A DNA stretch of 35,726 nt from an uncultured Spirochaetales bacterium. GTDB taxonomy: Bacteria > Spirochaetota > Spirochaetia > Sphaerochaetales > Sphaerochaetaceae. The stretch covers positions 1-35,726 of the forward strand of contig CAKQJZ010000011.1 in NCBI GenBank assembly GCA_934247875.1, written 5' to 3'. Numbering within the stretch: the first letter of the stretch is position 1; every line of letters starts with the position of its first letter. The notes beneath the pieces are model-generated. The model was not told the DNA's origin and ran no database searches. It worked only from the letters and a program-made list of their open reading frames with translations. Below are positions 8,545-15,946 of this stretch, piece after piece. The position numbers were made by a program, and so were the translations under genes.

Positions 8545-9114
8545 ATGGCTATTTTGATTATTTTTGCAGGAAAAGCAGGAACAGGCAAAACAACCTTATC
8601 GCGGATAATAGCAAAAGAAGAGAAGATTGCTTATCTCGATTACGATACTCTGAACCAAAGCTTTCTTAAGTCCATTGAAGAGAAGAATGGATTGATGGAT
8701 AAAGATAGATATGGATTCTATAGAGAGTGGAGAGAGCCTTGTTACTCTACGCTCTTCAATGAAGTCGTTGAGAACCTTAATTTAGGCATCTCATTGATAG
8801 TATCGGCACCGCTGACGAAGGAGCTCCAGGATAGCTCATTCCCAGGGAAGCTCAAAGAAGCAATAAAAGAGGATTTCTCGCTTCTGCTTTGCTATATGGC
8901 TCCTCGTGATGAACTGCATAAGAAGATGGTCAAAGAGCGAAACTGCAAGAGAGACGAGGATTTTTTGAAAAATGAGGAGCGCTTTGATAAGACGCTCTCT
9001 CCTGAGATGCCGAAGTGGAATGAGAGTGAGACTTTGATCCTCACATCTGGGGATATAGAGAAAAATAAGGAAATTGTTTTAGAAAGAGTGAAAGCTCTAA
9101 GGAGGACTATATGA
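8545..9114 (+). CDS. Small P-loop kinase-like NTPase of unknown substrate
   Basis: This is a 189-aa protein with Walker A GKAGTGKTT at residues 9-17, followed by an adenylate/shikimate-kinase-style layout (LDYDTLNQSF near 33-42, a SAPL segment near 87-90, and an Arg/Lys-rich lid-like region KKMVKERNCKRDEDF). It looks like a small-molecule kinase of the AAA_33/zeta-toxin-like group rather than a motor ATPase. It starts one base after the PfkB gene and overlaps the aldolase by four bases (ATGA), so it is translationally coupled. Its place among sugar enzymes suggests it phosphorylates a pathway intermediate, but the substrate is not recognisable. It is the third of four kinases in this operon, which is odd. 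Confidence 0.6.
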   Translation: MAILIIFAGKAGTGKTTLSRIIAKEEKIAYLDYDTLNQSFLKSIEEKNGLMDKDRYGFYREWREPCYSTLFNEVVENLNLGISLIVSAPLTKELQDSSFPGKLKEAIKEDFSLLLCYMAPRDELHKKMVKERNCKRDEDFLKNEERFDKTLSPEMPKWNESETLILTSGDIEKNKEIVLERVKALRRTI

Positions 9115-9971
9115 GTTTAGTAACAATGAAGTATGAGATGATGAAGGCTATGAAGGGTGGCTATGCGGTCCCTGCATTCAACTTCTTCTCATTTGACAAT
9201 CTTGTCGGTATTGCTAAGGCAGCTGCTGAAAAGAAGAGCCCTGTTATTGCTATGGCAACAACAAGCGGTATCAAGGTTATGGGAGAGAAAGCTGTTGTAA
9301 AGATGGCTGAAGGCATTGCAGCAGACTATGGAATCGATATGATTCTGCACTTGGATCATTGTACAGATATCGATCTCTTGAAGAGATGCGTCGACAATGG
9401 TTTTACTTCTGTTATGATTGACTCTTCAAAGAAGGACTTTGAGGCTAATATGGCAGATGCTAGAGAAGTTGTTGAGTATGCAGCGCGTTATGGCGTTAGC
9501 GTTGAAGCTGAGCTTGGCCACGTTGGCGGAAAAGAAGATGATATCGTAGTTGATGACATGGCAGTCATGTTCACACAGCCTGAGAAGGCTCTTGAGTTTG
9601 TAAATGCTACAGGCATCGATGCTCTAGCAGTTGCAGTAGGTACTGTTCATGGCTTCTATAAAGCTGAGCCAAAACTTGATTTTGACCGCATCGGGAAGAT
9701 TCATTCACTCCTTCCTTCCACGCCTCTTGTTCTTCATGGTGGCACAGGTGTTCCTTATGATGATTTCAGAAAGGCTATCAAGCTTGGAATCAGAAAGATC
9801 AATGTAGGTACAGAGCTCAAGGTCCATGGTGTATTTGACACATCTGTAGCTGGCTACAACGACGCAGCAAGCAAGAGCGACCCAAGAGCTGTAAGCAAGC
9901 TTGTTATTGCTAAGGTTGCATCTATTTGCAGTGAGATCATTGACGTAATGGGCAGTGAGAATAAAGCATAA
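9111..9971 (+). CDS. Class II ketose-bisphosphate aldolase (fructose/tagatose type)
   Basis: This cytoplasmic zinc aldolase (286 aa) cleaves a ketose 1,6-bisphosphate or 1-phosphate to DHAP and an aldehyde. Visible features are the N-terminal YAVPAFNFFSFDN, the catalytic Asp82 and zinc ligand His83 in LHLDHCTD, Glu134 in EAELGHVGG, the zinc ligands His180 (GTVHG) and His209 (LHGGTG), and the phosphate loop NVGTELK near 231-237. The length fits the GatY/KbaY and Fba class II group. Sequence alone does not separate tagatose- from fructose-bisphosphate specificity. It is the only carbon-carbon lyase in the operon, so the pathway should converge here on DHAP. Confidence 0.9.
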   Translation: MSLVTMKYEMMKAMKGGYAVPAFNFFSFDNLVGIAKAAAEKKSPVIAMATTSGIKVMGEKAVVKMAEGIAADYGIDMILHLDHCTDIDLLKRCVDNGFTSVMIDSSKKDFEANMADAREVVEYAARYGVSVEAELGHVGGKEDDIVVDDMAVMFTQPEKALEFVNATGIDALAVAVGTVHGFYKAEPKLDFDRIGKIHSLLPSTPLVLHGGTGVPYDDFRKAIKLGIRKINVGTELKVHGVFDTSVAGYNDAASKSDPRAVSKLVIAKVASICSEIIDVMGSENKA

Positions 9972-9986
9972 TAAAGGTAAATATAA

Positions 9987-10892
9987 ATGAACTCTATCTT
10001 AACCATAGGTCTTAGTCCAACATTCCAGAAACAGATAGTCTTTGCCTCATTTAGAGAAAATGAGGTAAATAGGAGCAATGTCCATAGAGAGATCTGCTCT
10101 GGAAAAGCTATCAATGTATCAAGAGTCTTAAAGCATCTAGGGTGCAAGAGCACTAACTTAACACAGCTTGGAGGGCCTAGGGTTGAGGAGTTCTTATCGC
10201 TATGCAAAGCTGAATCGATTGTTGTGAAGCATATCTTAGTCGATAAGCCTATCAGAACCTGCATAACGATTTTAAATGAAGAGAAGCACACATCAACTGA
10301 GCTTGTTGAAGAGGCTGCAGAAGTTGATGAAGCCTCTTCATCTCGTTTGATGGATCTCTTTTTATCTGAAGTTGATAACCATAATGCTGTTGTGATATCT
10401 GGAACAAAAGCGAAGGGTTTCTCTTCTGATTTATATCCATCGATAGTAGATGAATGCAATAAAAGAGGCATAATGACAGTCCTCGATATAAAAGGCGAGG
10501 ACCTGAAGAAATCTCTTTTGTCAAAGCCTACTGTAATCAAGCCTAATCTCTCAGAATTCTGTTTTACTTTTGGACTTGGCAGTAATATCCTTGAAGAGAA
10601 TGATAATGAGGAAATGAGAGGAAAAGTTGAGGAGATTACAAGAGATATTTACTTGAAGTATGGCACTAAGAGTGTCATTACCAGAGGTAAATATGATACT
10701 TGGCTCTTTGATGGAGAAGGGTTTAAGAGCATCAGGAATAAGCCAATCAAAGTGCTTAACACTATTGGCTGCGGCGATACTCTTACAGCTGCTTTGACTT
10801 ACTCTCTGCTTAAAGGCGACTCTCTTGAAGAGGCTGTCGCATTTGGCATGGAGTGTGCGCAGAAAAAGGCAACACAGCTCCTTGCAATGTAA
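9987..10892 (+). CDS. PfkB-family kinase, divergent 1-phosphofructokinase-like
   Basis: This second PfkB protein (301 aa) of the operon is clearly different from the first. Its start is TIGLSPTFQKQIVF instead of the NPCIDRT type. It keeps a glycine motif SGKAINVSRV near 38-47 and TVIKPNLSE near 182-190. The anion hole reads GCGD at 261-264 rather than GAGD, with the base Asp264 kept. The substrate is probably a phosphorylated or free ketose. Since the operon also has an FGGY kinase, it may act on a different carbon or step than the first PfkB. It lies 15 bases after the aldolase and 12 before the FGGY kinase. Confidence 0.78.
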   Translation: MNSILTIGLSPTFQKQIVFASFRENEVNRSNVHREICSGKAINVSRVLKHLGCKSTNLTQLGGPRVEEFLSLCKAESIVVKHILVDKPIRTCITILNEEKHTSTELVEEAAEVDEASSSRLMDLFLSEVDNHNAVVISGTKAKGFSSDLYPSIVDECNKRGIMTVLDIKGEDLKKSLLSKPTVIKPNLSEFCFTFGLGSNILEENDNEEMRGKVEEITRDIYLKYGTKSVITRGKYDTWLFDGEGFKSIRNKPIKVLNTIGCGDTLTAALTYSLLKGDSLEEAVAFGMECAQKKATQLLAM

Positions 10893-10904
10893 GAAGAGGC
10901 TTGT

Positions 10905-12290
10905 ATGGAGTATTACGTTGGCTATGACATTGGAACTACTAACCTCAAATGCTTATTGCTCTCAAGGGATGGCAAGATAGAGCGCGTCATAAAAGAAAGC
11001 ACTCCTAAAGTCAGCTACAAGAAGTATCTCTTCTTTGATCTGAAGCGTATAGAATCATTTGTCGATAGAACACTTGAAGAGCTATCATCAAAGTATTCTG
11101 TCAAAAGCGTTGGCTTCTCATCTATAGGCGAGTCTGTTGTTCCTATAAAGAATGGCAAAGCTATATCTAATGTGCCACTATGGGATGAGAGGGAGATTAC
11201 AAGCACTGATAGTGAGCGCGAAATAATCGAGCGCTACGCAAAGAGTGAGATCATCGGGACTCTGACTAAGCCGCTGTTTTCTGTCCATAAGATTCTCTGG
11301 ATGAAGAGAGAGTTTCCAGAGCTTTCAAATGCTGATTTATTCTTGCCTCTATCTTCTTATCTGGTATATAGAAAGACAGGCATTGCAGCTTGGGATTATT
11401 CTCAGGCATCCCGCTCTGGCCTTTTTGATATCAGACGAAAAGAGTGGATAGATGAGCTAACAGATTATTTTTCAATACCACTACCTCATCCTATTCTCCC
11501 TATGGGTTCATCCATGGGTGAAAAAGATGGCATATCATATGGCCTTGGTGGACACGATCATATAGTTGGCTTCTATGGCATTGAGAGGATATTCAAAGAT
11601 AGTGATAAATCTATCTATTACTCATCAATGGGGACAAGCCAGGTACTTGCAACTTTAGTTGATGAAGATAAGACTCGAGGCTTTGTTCCAAGTGCTAAAG
11701 GCTATCTTCAGCCTTCATTCTTCCCTCACTTATATACAGCAACTAGATCATTCAGATCTTTTGGCTCAATGCTTGAAAGCGTCAGAGAACTTACTTCCTT
11801 CAGTGTGGGCTTTGATTCTGCCAATGAGGCAATTGAGAAGCTGACATCAGTAAATCCACCATGCTTGTTCACAAGCGAAGGTGATTTCATCCAGAAGGAT
11901 GAAGATAAGTCATGGCTCAATATCTATAAGATAAAGAGAGGGTGCAAGAAAGAAGAGCTAGTAGAGGGGGCTTATCTATATTTATCTGTTGTCTCTGAGA
12001 TAATGAGAGAGAGCTTAGAATCTCAATACTCATTGAATAAAGCTGGCTTATTTGTCTTAGGAGGTGGAATAACAAAGAATAAGACATTCTTGCGTTATCT
12101 TTCATCTTCAGTCTCTCTTCCTGTTCTGCTTCTCGATACAGAAGAGATAAGCGCACTTGGTGCTGCGCTTGTTGGCCAGAATACGATAAGTTGTGAAAGT
12201 GTGCCTATCTCATACAAAGAGATAGAAAAGAGCGAAAAGCTTAACGAGCTTATAAAAGAGACTAAGAGATGCTATGAGGTGCTATTTTGA
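10905..12290 (+). CDS. FGGY-family carbohydrate kinase
   Basis: This cytoplasmic kinase (461 aa) has the actin-like ASKHA fold. The N-terminal phosphate loop is GYDIGTTNLK (residues 6-15), the catalytic Asp lies in GGHDH (215-219), the second phosphate loop is YYSSMGTSQ, and the adenosine motif is FVLGGGITKN in the C-terminal half. FGGY enzymes phosphorylate free sugars or polyols such as xylulose, fuculose, gluconate, glycerol or tagatose-like ketoses. The GGHDH variant does not settle which. It probably makes the first phosphorylation after uptake, leaving the PfkB enzymes to make the bisphosphate. It overlaps the phosphatase gene by four bases. Confidence 0.85.
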   Translation: MEYYVGYDIGTTNLKCLLLSRDGKIERVIKESTPKVSYKKYLFFDLKRIESFVDRTLEELSSKYSVKSVGFSSIGESVVPIKNGKAISNVPLWDEREITSTDSEREIIERYAKSEIIGTLTKPLFSVHKILWMKREFPELSNADLFLPLSSYLVYRKTGIAAWDYSQASRSGLFDIRRKEWIDELTDYFSIPLPHPILPMGSSMGEKDGISYGLGGHDHIVGFYGIERIFKDSDKSIYYSSMGTSQVLATLVDEDKTRGFVPSAKGYLQPSFFPHLYTATRSFRSFGSMLESVRELTSFSVGFDSANEAIEKLTSVNPPCLFTSEGDFIQKDEDKSWLNIYKIKRGCKKEELVEGAYLYLSVVSEIMRESLESQYSLNKAGLFVLGGGITKNKTFLRYLSSSVSLPVLLLDTEEISALGAALVGQNTISCESVPISYKEIEKSEKLNELIKETKRCYEVLF

Positions 12291-12910
12291 AACGGATATA
12301 TTTAGTGCGTCATGGCAAGCAGGATACGTTGCTTTTCAATGCAGATGCAGCTCTCTCTTCAATAGGCGTAAAGCAAGCAACGCTTCTTCAGGAGAGACTA
12401 AAAGAGCGTTCATTTGACAAAATCTACTCAAGCACTCTTAAGCGTGCTATTGAGACATCAGATATCCTAAATAGGAATTGGAATATGGATATTGAGCGCC
12501 GCTCTGAGCTTTGTGAGATAGACTATGGGCGATTCACAGGCATTCCTATAGCATCATCAGATGGTGTTAATAAAGAGTTCTTTGAGCGCTTATATAAGAG
12601 AGAAGATGACTTATCATTCCCTGAAGGGGAAAATGGTGAGATGGCATATAAGAGAGCAAAACCAGTCTTTGATGAGGTAGAAGAAAGCTCTTATGAGAAA
12701 ATTCTGATTGTATGTCACGGAGGTCTGATACGCGCTTTGATCTGCGGTCTATTAAAGCTTCCATATTCAGCACGCTTCGCATTCTCAAAGTACTTGGAAA
12801 ACACAAGCATCACAACTCTTTTATATGATGAGATGACAAAGCTCTATTATTTAGAGAGCCTAAACGACCATGAGCATTTAATGCCTTATAAAGAATTAAG
12901 ACGCATTTGA
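12287..12910 (+). CDS. Histidine phosphatase family protein (phosphoglycerate-mutase-like)
   Basis: This is a 207-aa cytoplasmic phosphatase or mutase. The phosphohistidine motif is LVRHG with His9; IYSSTLKRAIETS, LCEIDYGRFTG and VCHGGLIRAL supply the other family residues. The start codon is TTG at 12287, overlapping the TGA of the FGGY gene, with GAGGT about six bases upstream. It is shorter than dPGM (about 250 aa) and more like the broad phosphatase branch. In a sugar operon it could remove dead-end sugar phosphates and relieve sugar-phosphate stress, which is inference. It is the last gene of the operon; I found no convincing terminator after it. Confidence 0.82.
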   Translation: MKRIYLVRHGKQDTLLFNADAALSSIGVKQATLLQERLKERSFDKIYSSTLKRAIETSDILNRNWNMDIERRSELCEIDYGRFTGIPIASSDGVNKEFFERLYKREDDLSFPEGENGEMAYKRAKPVFDEVEESSYEKILIVCHGGLIRALICGLLKLPYSARFAFSKYLENTSITTLLYDEMTKLYYLESLNDHEHLMPYKELRRI

Positions 12911-12922
12911 ACTGCTGTTTTT

Positions 12923-13018
12923 GGAAAAAGTGTCAATTTTGTTAATATTCAGTCGGAAAAAATGACAAAAACAGGCTAAAAAACAATGCGTAAATGACAA
13001 TATGGTATATAATGATAG
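12923..13018 (+). repeat. Three weak 32-bp-spaced repeats upstream of the first AAA/DUF4143 gene
   Basis: AAGTGTCAA, AAATGACAA and AAATGACAA have their TGWC cores at 12931, 12963 and 12995, exactly 32 bases apart (about three helical turns). The first two units also share GGAAAAA at 12923 and 12955. The last unit overlaps the -10 TATAAT. The similarity is limited to the core, so chance is not excluded. Confidence 0.4.
13008..13013 (+). promoter_or_regulatory. -10 element of the first AAA/DUF4143 gene
   Basis: TATAAT at 13008-13013 matches the consensus fully, 26 bases before the start codon. No acceptable -35 lies 16-18 bases upstream. That suits a promoter that depends on an activator or on the repeats that run into it. 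Confidence 0.5.
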
Positions 13019-13039
13019 TCGTCATAAGAGGTTAGGCTC

Positions 13040-14383
13040 ATGTTAAAAAGGAAAATAGAGAAAGAAATCCAGAAGTGGATAGCAAATGATAACAAAGCTT
13101 TGCTAATCGATGGTGCTAGACAAGTTGGCAAAACATACATAATACGCAAAGCTTTAGAAAATGCTGGATGCGACTATATTGAATTTAATCTTCTGGAACA
13201 GCCCTCTATTATAGATCTTATTGCGCAAAGCGAAACTGTCGATGACATGGTTGCTAATCTATCTCTCTTTGCTGATAAGCAATTCATCCGTAAAAAGACA
13301 TTCATATTCTTCGATGAAATACAGGAATACAAAGAATTAGCAACTAAAATCAAGTTCTGGGTTGATGAAGGCTCATTTCGCTATATATTCAGTGGCTCAC
13401 TTCTTGGAGTGGAACTAAAGAGTATAAAATCTGCTCCAGTTGGATATTTGAAGACACTGACTATGTATCCATTGGATTTTGAAGAGTTTTCGCAGATTTA
13501 TAATTTTTCAGATGATCTACGTGCTTCTCTCTATCGCTCCTTTGCAGAAAAGACACCTGTGAATGAGGCAGTTCATAAGCGCATGATGCAAGTGTTTAAT
13601 ATGTATCTCAATGTCGGAGGAATGCCTGCTGCAGTAGATAAATTCCAGAAAACAAAAGATCTTGAAGTTGTAATGAGTGAACATGAGAGCATCATAGTTC
13701 AGTACAAAAAGGATTTCACTAGATACGAAAGTGAAGACAAAAAACCATACCTTACAAAGATTTTCAATTTAATTCCAGCAGAGCTTAACTCCAGCAATAA
13801 GCGCTTCAATATTGCAGACTTGAAAAAAGGCCTTCGCTATTCTCGAAGTGAAGATGACTTCTTATGGCTTAGCAGTGCTGGTGTTGCTATTCCTGTATAT
13901 AACGTAGCAGAACCTGCTATTCCGCTTTTGCTAAATGAGAAGAGCACTCTTTTCAAACTATTCCTATCAGATGTTGGCATGCTTACAACACTTTATGGAA
14001 AAGCAACAAAAATGCAGCTCTTAATAGATCCTGATGATATTAATAATGGTGCACTCTATGAAAATGTTGTTGCTCAGGAATTAAGAGCACATGGTTTTCA
14101 ATTGTATTATTACAACAGCAAGAAATTCGGTGAGTTGGATTTCGTAATCGAATACAAAGGCAAAGTATTGCCTATAGAAGTCAAAAGCGGCAAGAGCTAT
14201 CAGCGCCACTCAGCGCTAAGCAACGTTATGAGTATTTCGAACTATTCAATAGATGAAGCATATGTCTTTTCAGCCTTCAATGTAGAGGTAAAAGAGCATG
14301 TTATTTATTATCCAATTTATATGATCATGTTCCTTAACGATGATGATATTAAATTTCCAAAGATTGTTTTAGAAAGCCTATAG
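13040..14383 (+). CDS. AAA ATPase with DUF4143 (PD-(D/E)XK-like) C-terminus, copy 1
   Basis: This is a 447-aa protein of the AAA_14/DUF4143 type. Walker A is GARQVGKT at residues 25-32, Walker B ends in FFDEIQ with Asp92 and Glu93, and a sensor-like FSGS follows at 117-120. The middle, from about 240 to 300, has a probable winged-helix segment (IPAELNSSNKRFNIADLKK). The C-terminus shows a nuclease-like core: Glu365 and Asp367 in GELDF, then Glu380 and Lys382 in IEVKSGK. The family's function is not established. The domain order suggests an ATP-driven DNA-acting protein. AAGAGG precedes the start by eight bases. A paralogue follows 134 bases downstream, behind a 34-bp repeat array. Confidence 0.82.
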   Translation: MLKRKIEKEIQKWIANDNKALLIDGARQVGKTYIIRKALENAGCDYIEFNLLEQPSIIDLIAQSETVDDMVANLSLFADKQFIRKKTFIFFDEIQEYKELATKIKFWVDEGSFRYIFSGSLLGVELKSIKSAPVGYLKTLTMYPLDFEEFSQIYNFSDDLRASLYRSFAEKTPVNEAVHKRMMQVFNMYLNVGGMPAAVDKFQKTKDLEVVMSEHESIIVQYKKDFTRYESEDKKPYLTKIFNLIPAELNSSNKRFNIADLKKGLRYSRSEDDFLWLSSAGVAIPVYNVAEPAIPLLLNEKSTLFKLFLSDVGMLTTLYGKATKMQLLIDPDDINNGALYENVVAQELRAHGFQLYYYNSKKFGELDFVIEYKGKVLPIEVKSGKSYQRHSALSNVMSISNYSIDEAYVFSAFNVEVKEHVIYYPIYMIMFLNDDDIKFPKIVLESL

Positions 14384-14485
14384 GTGCGTACTCCTGCATA
14401 GTTATGATTATTTATACGTGCGCATTCCCGCATAAAATGCATATATTATACTTGCGTACTACTGGGATATAGTTTAATATTTATA
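14384..14485. repeat. Tandem array of three 34-bp repeats
   Basis: Units run 14384-14417, 14418-14451 and 14452-14485, each exactly 34 bases. They begin GTGCGTACTCCTGCATA, GTGCGCATTCCCGCATA and TTGCGTACTACTGGGATA and end in an AT-rich half (TTTATAC, ATTATAC, ATTTATA). The array starts right after the stop of one AAA/DUF4143 gene and ends 18 bases before a mini-ORF that leads into the next. There are no spacers, so it is not CRISPR. It is best read as iterated binding sites, perhaps for one of the flanking proteins. Confidence 0.75.
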
Positions 14486-14503
14486 TATCAATAAAGGTTT
14501 TAT

Positions 14504-14518
14504 ATGGATAGCAAATAA
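14504..14518 (+). CDS. Four-codon leader mini-ORF (MDSK) coupled to the next gene
   Basis: ATG at 14504 has AAAGG six bases upstream (14493-14497). It reads four codons to TAA at 14516-14518, and that stop overlaps the ATG of the AAA gene as TAATG. The AAA start itself is 20 bases from the Shine-Dalgarno, too far for direct use. Ribosomes probably load on the mini-ORF and reinitiate. A small sequencing frameshift is the alternative. Confidence 0.45.
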   Translation: MDSK

Positions 14519-15882
14519 TGATTTTAAAACGTAAGATATATGATAAGCTTCTAGCTTGGAAAGAAGAGTGTAAAGGTTCTAAGGCAGTCTTAATTGAAGG
14601 GGCTAGGCGTATTGGAAAAAGCACTATAGCAGAAGAGTTCGCAAAGAATGAATATAAGAGCTATATACTCATCGATTTCTCGAAAGGCGATAGTGATGTA
14701 GAAAGCTATTTCAATAGGTATCTCAATGATCTGGATACTTTCTTTATGCTTCTTTCTGCTCACTTTAAAGTTCAGCTAGAAAACAGGAAGTCACTCATAA
14801 TCTTCGATGAAGTACAAATGTTTCCTAGAGCACGAGCTACGATAAAGTATCTAGTTGAAGATGGACGCTATGATTATATAGAAACAGGATCGTTGATTTC
14901 TATTAAAGAGAACATTAAAGGTATTGTTCTTCCATCTGAAGAGAGACACGTGAAGATGTATCCTCTTGATTTTGAGGAATTCCTTTGGGCAATGGGAGAG
15001 GCTATACTGCTTGAATACATTAAAGATTGCTTTGAGAAAAAGAAGGAGCTAGAGAGAAGTCTTCATAACAAGGCAATGATGCTATTCAAACAATACATGT
15101 TAGTAGGTGGGATGCCTAAGCCTCTAATAGTTTTCATTGAGAACCATAAAGACTTTGTTCTCTCTGATAAAGAAAAAAGAGACATTCTGGAACTATATAG
15201 AAGTGATATCATGAAGATTAATGCTCAGTATAAGAGCAAAGTACTTTCGCTATATGATCAGATTCCAGGACTGCTATCGAGCCATGAGAAGAGAGTCGTA
15301 TTGAAAAATATCGATGGTGATAAAGGATCTTCTTTCGATAGCTATGAAGAGTCTTTTTTCTGGCTTGCTGATTCGATGATTGCTAATGAATGTTTCTTGA
15401 CTAGTGACCCTAATATTGGATTATCTCTAAATGAAGTTAGAACATATATTAAATGCTATTTTCTGGATACAGGTTTGCTTGTCAGTCATGCTTTCGACGA
15501 GAATGAACTATTGGAAGATGGAATTTATAAAGCGATATTGACCGATAAACTCTCAATTAATGAAGGCATGCTATATGAGAATGTGATTGCGCAGATGCTT
15601 GTAGCAAATGGACATAAGCTATATTTCTATACATGCTACAACAAAGAGAAACACAGGAATGATATTGAGATTGATTTTATAATCTCAAACAAAAGCAAAC
15701 TCAATTATAAGATTTTCCCAATAGAGGTAAAATCCACGCCACGATACTCAGCAGCTTCTTTGGAAAAGTTCAATGAGAAATTCAAGTCTCGAATAGGCGC
15801 AAGTTATATAATTCATCCAAGAAATCTGATTGTTAAGGATAATATAATCTGTATTCCTCCATATATGACATTCTGCATTTGA
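14518..15882 (+). CDS. AAA ATPase with DUF4143-like nuclease-type C-terminus, copy 2
   Basis: This is a 454-aa paralogue of the gene before it. Walker A is GARRIGKS at residues 28-35, Walker B IIFDEVQ has Asp97 and Glu98, and TGSL follows near 123. MYPLDFEEFLWAMGE is close to the same segment in copy 1. The C-terminal nuclease-like core is Glu384 and Asp386 in IEIDF and Glu403/Lys405 in IEVKS. The start at 14518 gives the usual family N-terminus (MILKRKIYDKLL) but has no Shine-Dalgarno at a proper distance; a four-codon mini-ORF with a good one ends on it. The function is unknown. It may act with copy 1, which is on the same strand. Confidence 0.8.
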   Translation: MILKRKIYDKLLAWKEECKGSKAVLIEGARRIGKSTIAEEFAKNEYKSYILIDFSKGDSDVESYFNRYLNDLDTFFMLLSAHFKVQLENRKSLIIFDEVQMFPRARATIKYLVEDGRYDYIETGSLISIKENIKGIVLPSEERHVKMYPLDFEEFLWAMGEAILLEYIKDCFEKKKELERSLHNKAMMLFKQYMLVGGMPKPLIVFIENHKDFVLSDKEKRDILELYRSDIMKINAQYKSKVLSLYDQIPGLLSSHEKRVVLKNIDGDKGSSFDSYEESFFWLADSMIANECFLTSDPNIGLSLNEVRTYIKCYFLDTGLLVSHAFDENELLEDGIYKAILTDKLSINEGMLYENVIAQMLVANGHKLYFYTCYNKEKHRNDIEIDFIISNKSKLNYKIFPIEVKSTPRYSAASLEKFNEKFKSRIGASYIIHPRNLIVKDNIICIPPYMTFCI

Positions 15883-15889
15883 AAAAAGA

Positions 15890-15927
15890 AGATGGTTGAA
15901 TGGGCCTTTCATAGCGTTCAACCATCT
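15890..15927 (-). terminator. Intrinsic terminator of trpB
   Basis: AGATGGTTGAA (15890-15900) and TTCAACCATCT (15917-15927) form a perfect 11-bp stem. On the minus strand it is followed by TCTTTTTTC, a proper T-tract, 20 bases beyond the trpB stop. It may also slow transcription from the plus-strand gene that ends at 15882. Confidence 0.8.
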
Positions 15928-15946
15928 CTAGGAGTCTTAGATGTTT

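Noticed and set aside
9854..10540. 228-aa reading frame on the minus strand
   Set aside because: It lies opposite the aldolase end and the second PfkB gene, whose motifs and Shine-Dalgarno are clear; its own product shows no family features.
4586..12910. Sulfoquinovose (sulfo-EMP) pathway
   Set aside because: No sulfoquinovosidase, sulfoquinovose isomerase or sulfolactaldehyde reductase is present; a PfkB kinase plus an aldolase alone is not enough.
13040..15882. Toxin-antitoxin pair formed by AAA copies 1 and 2
   Set aside because: Both are large ATPases of the same family with full motifs; neither has the size or features of an antitoxin.
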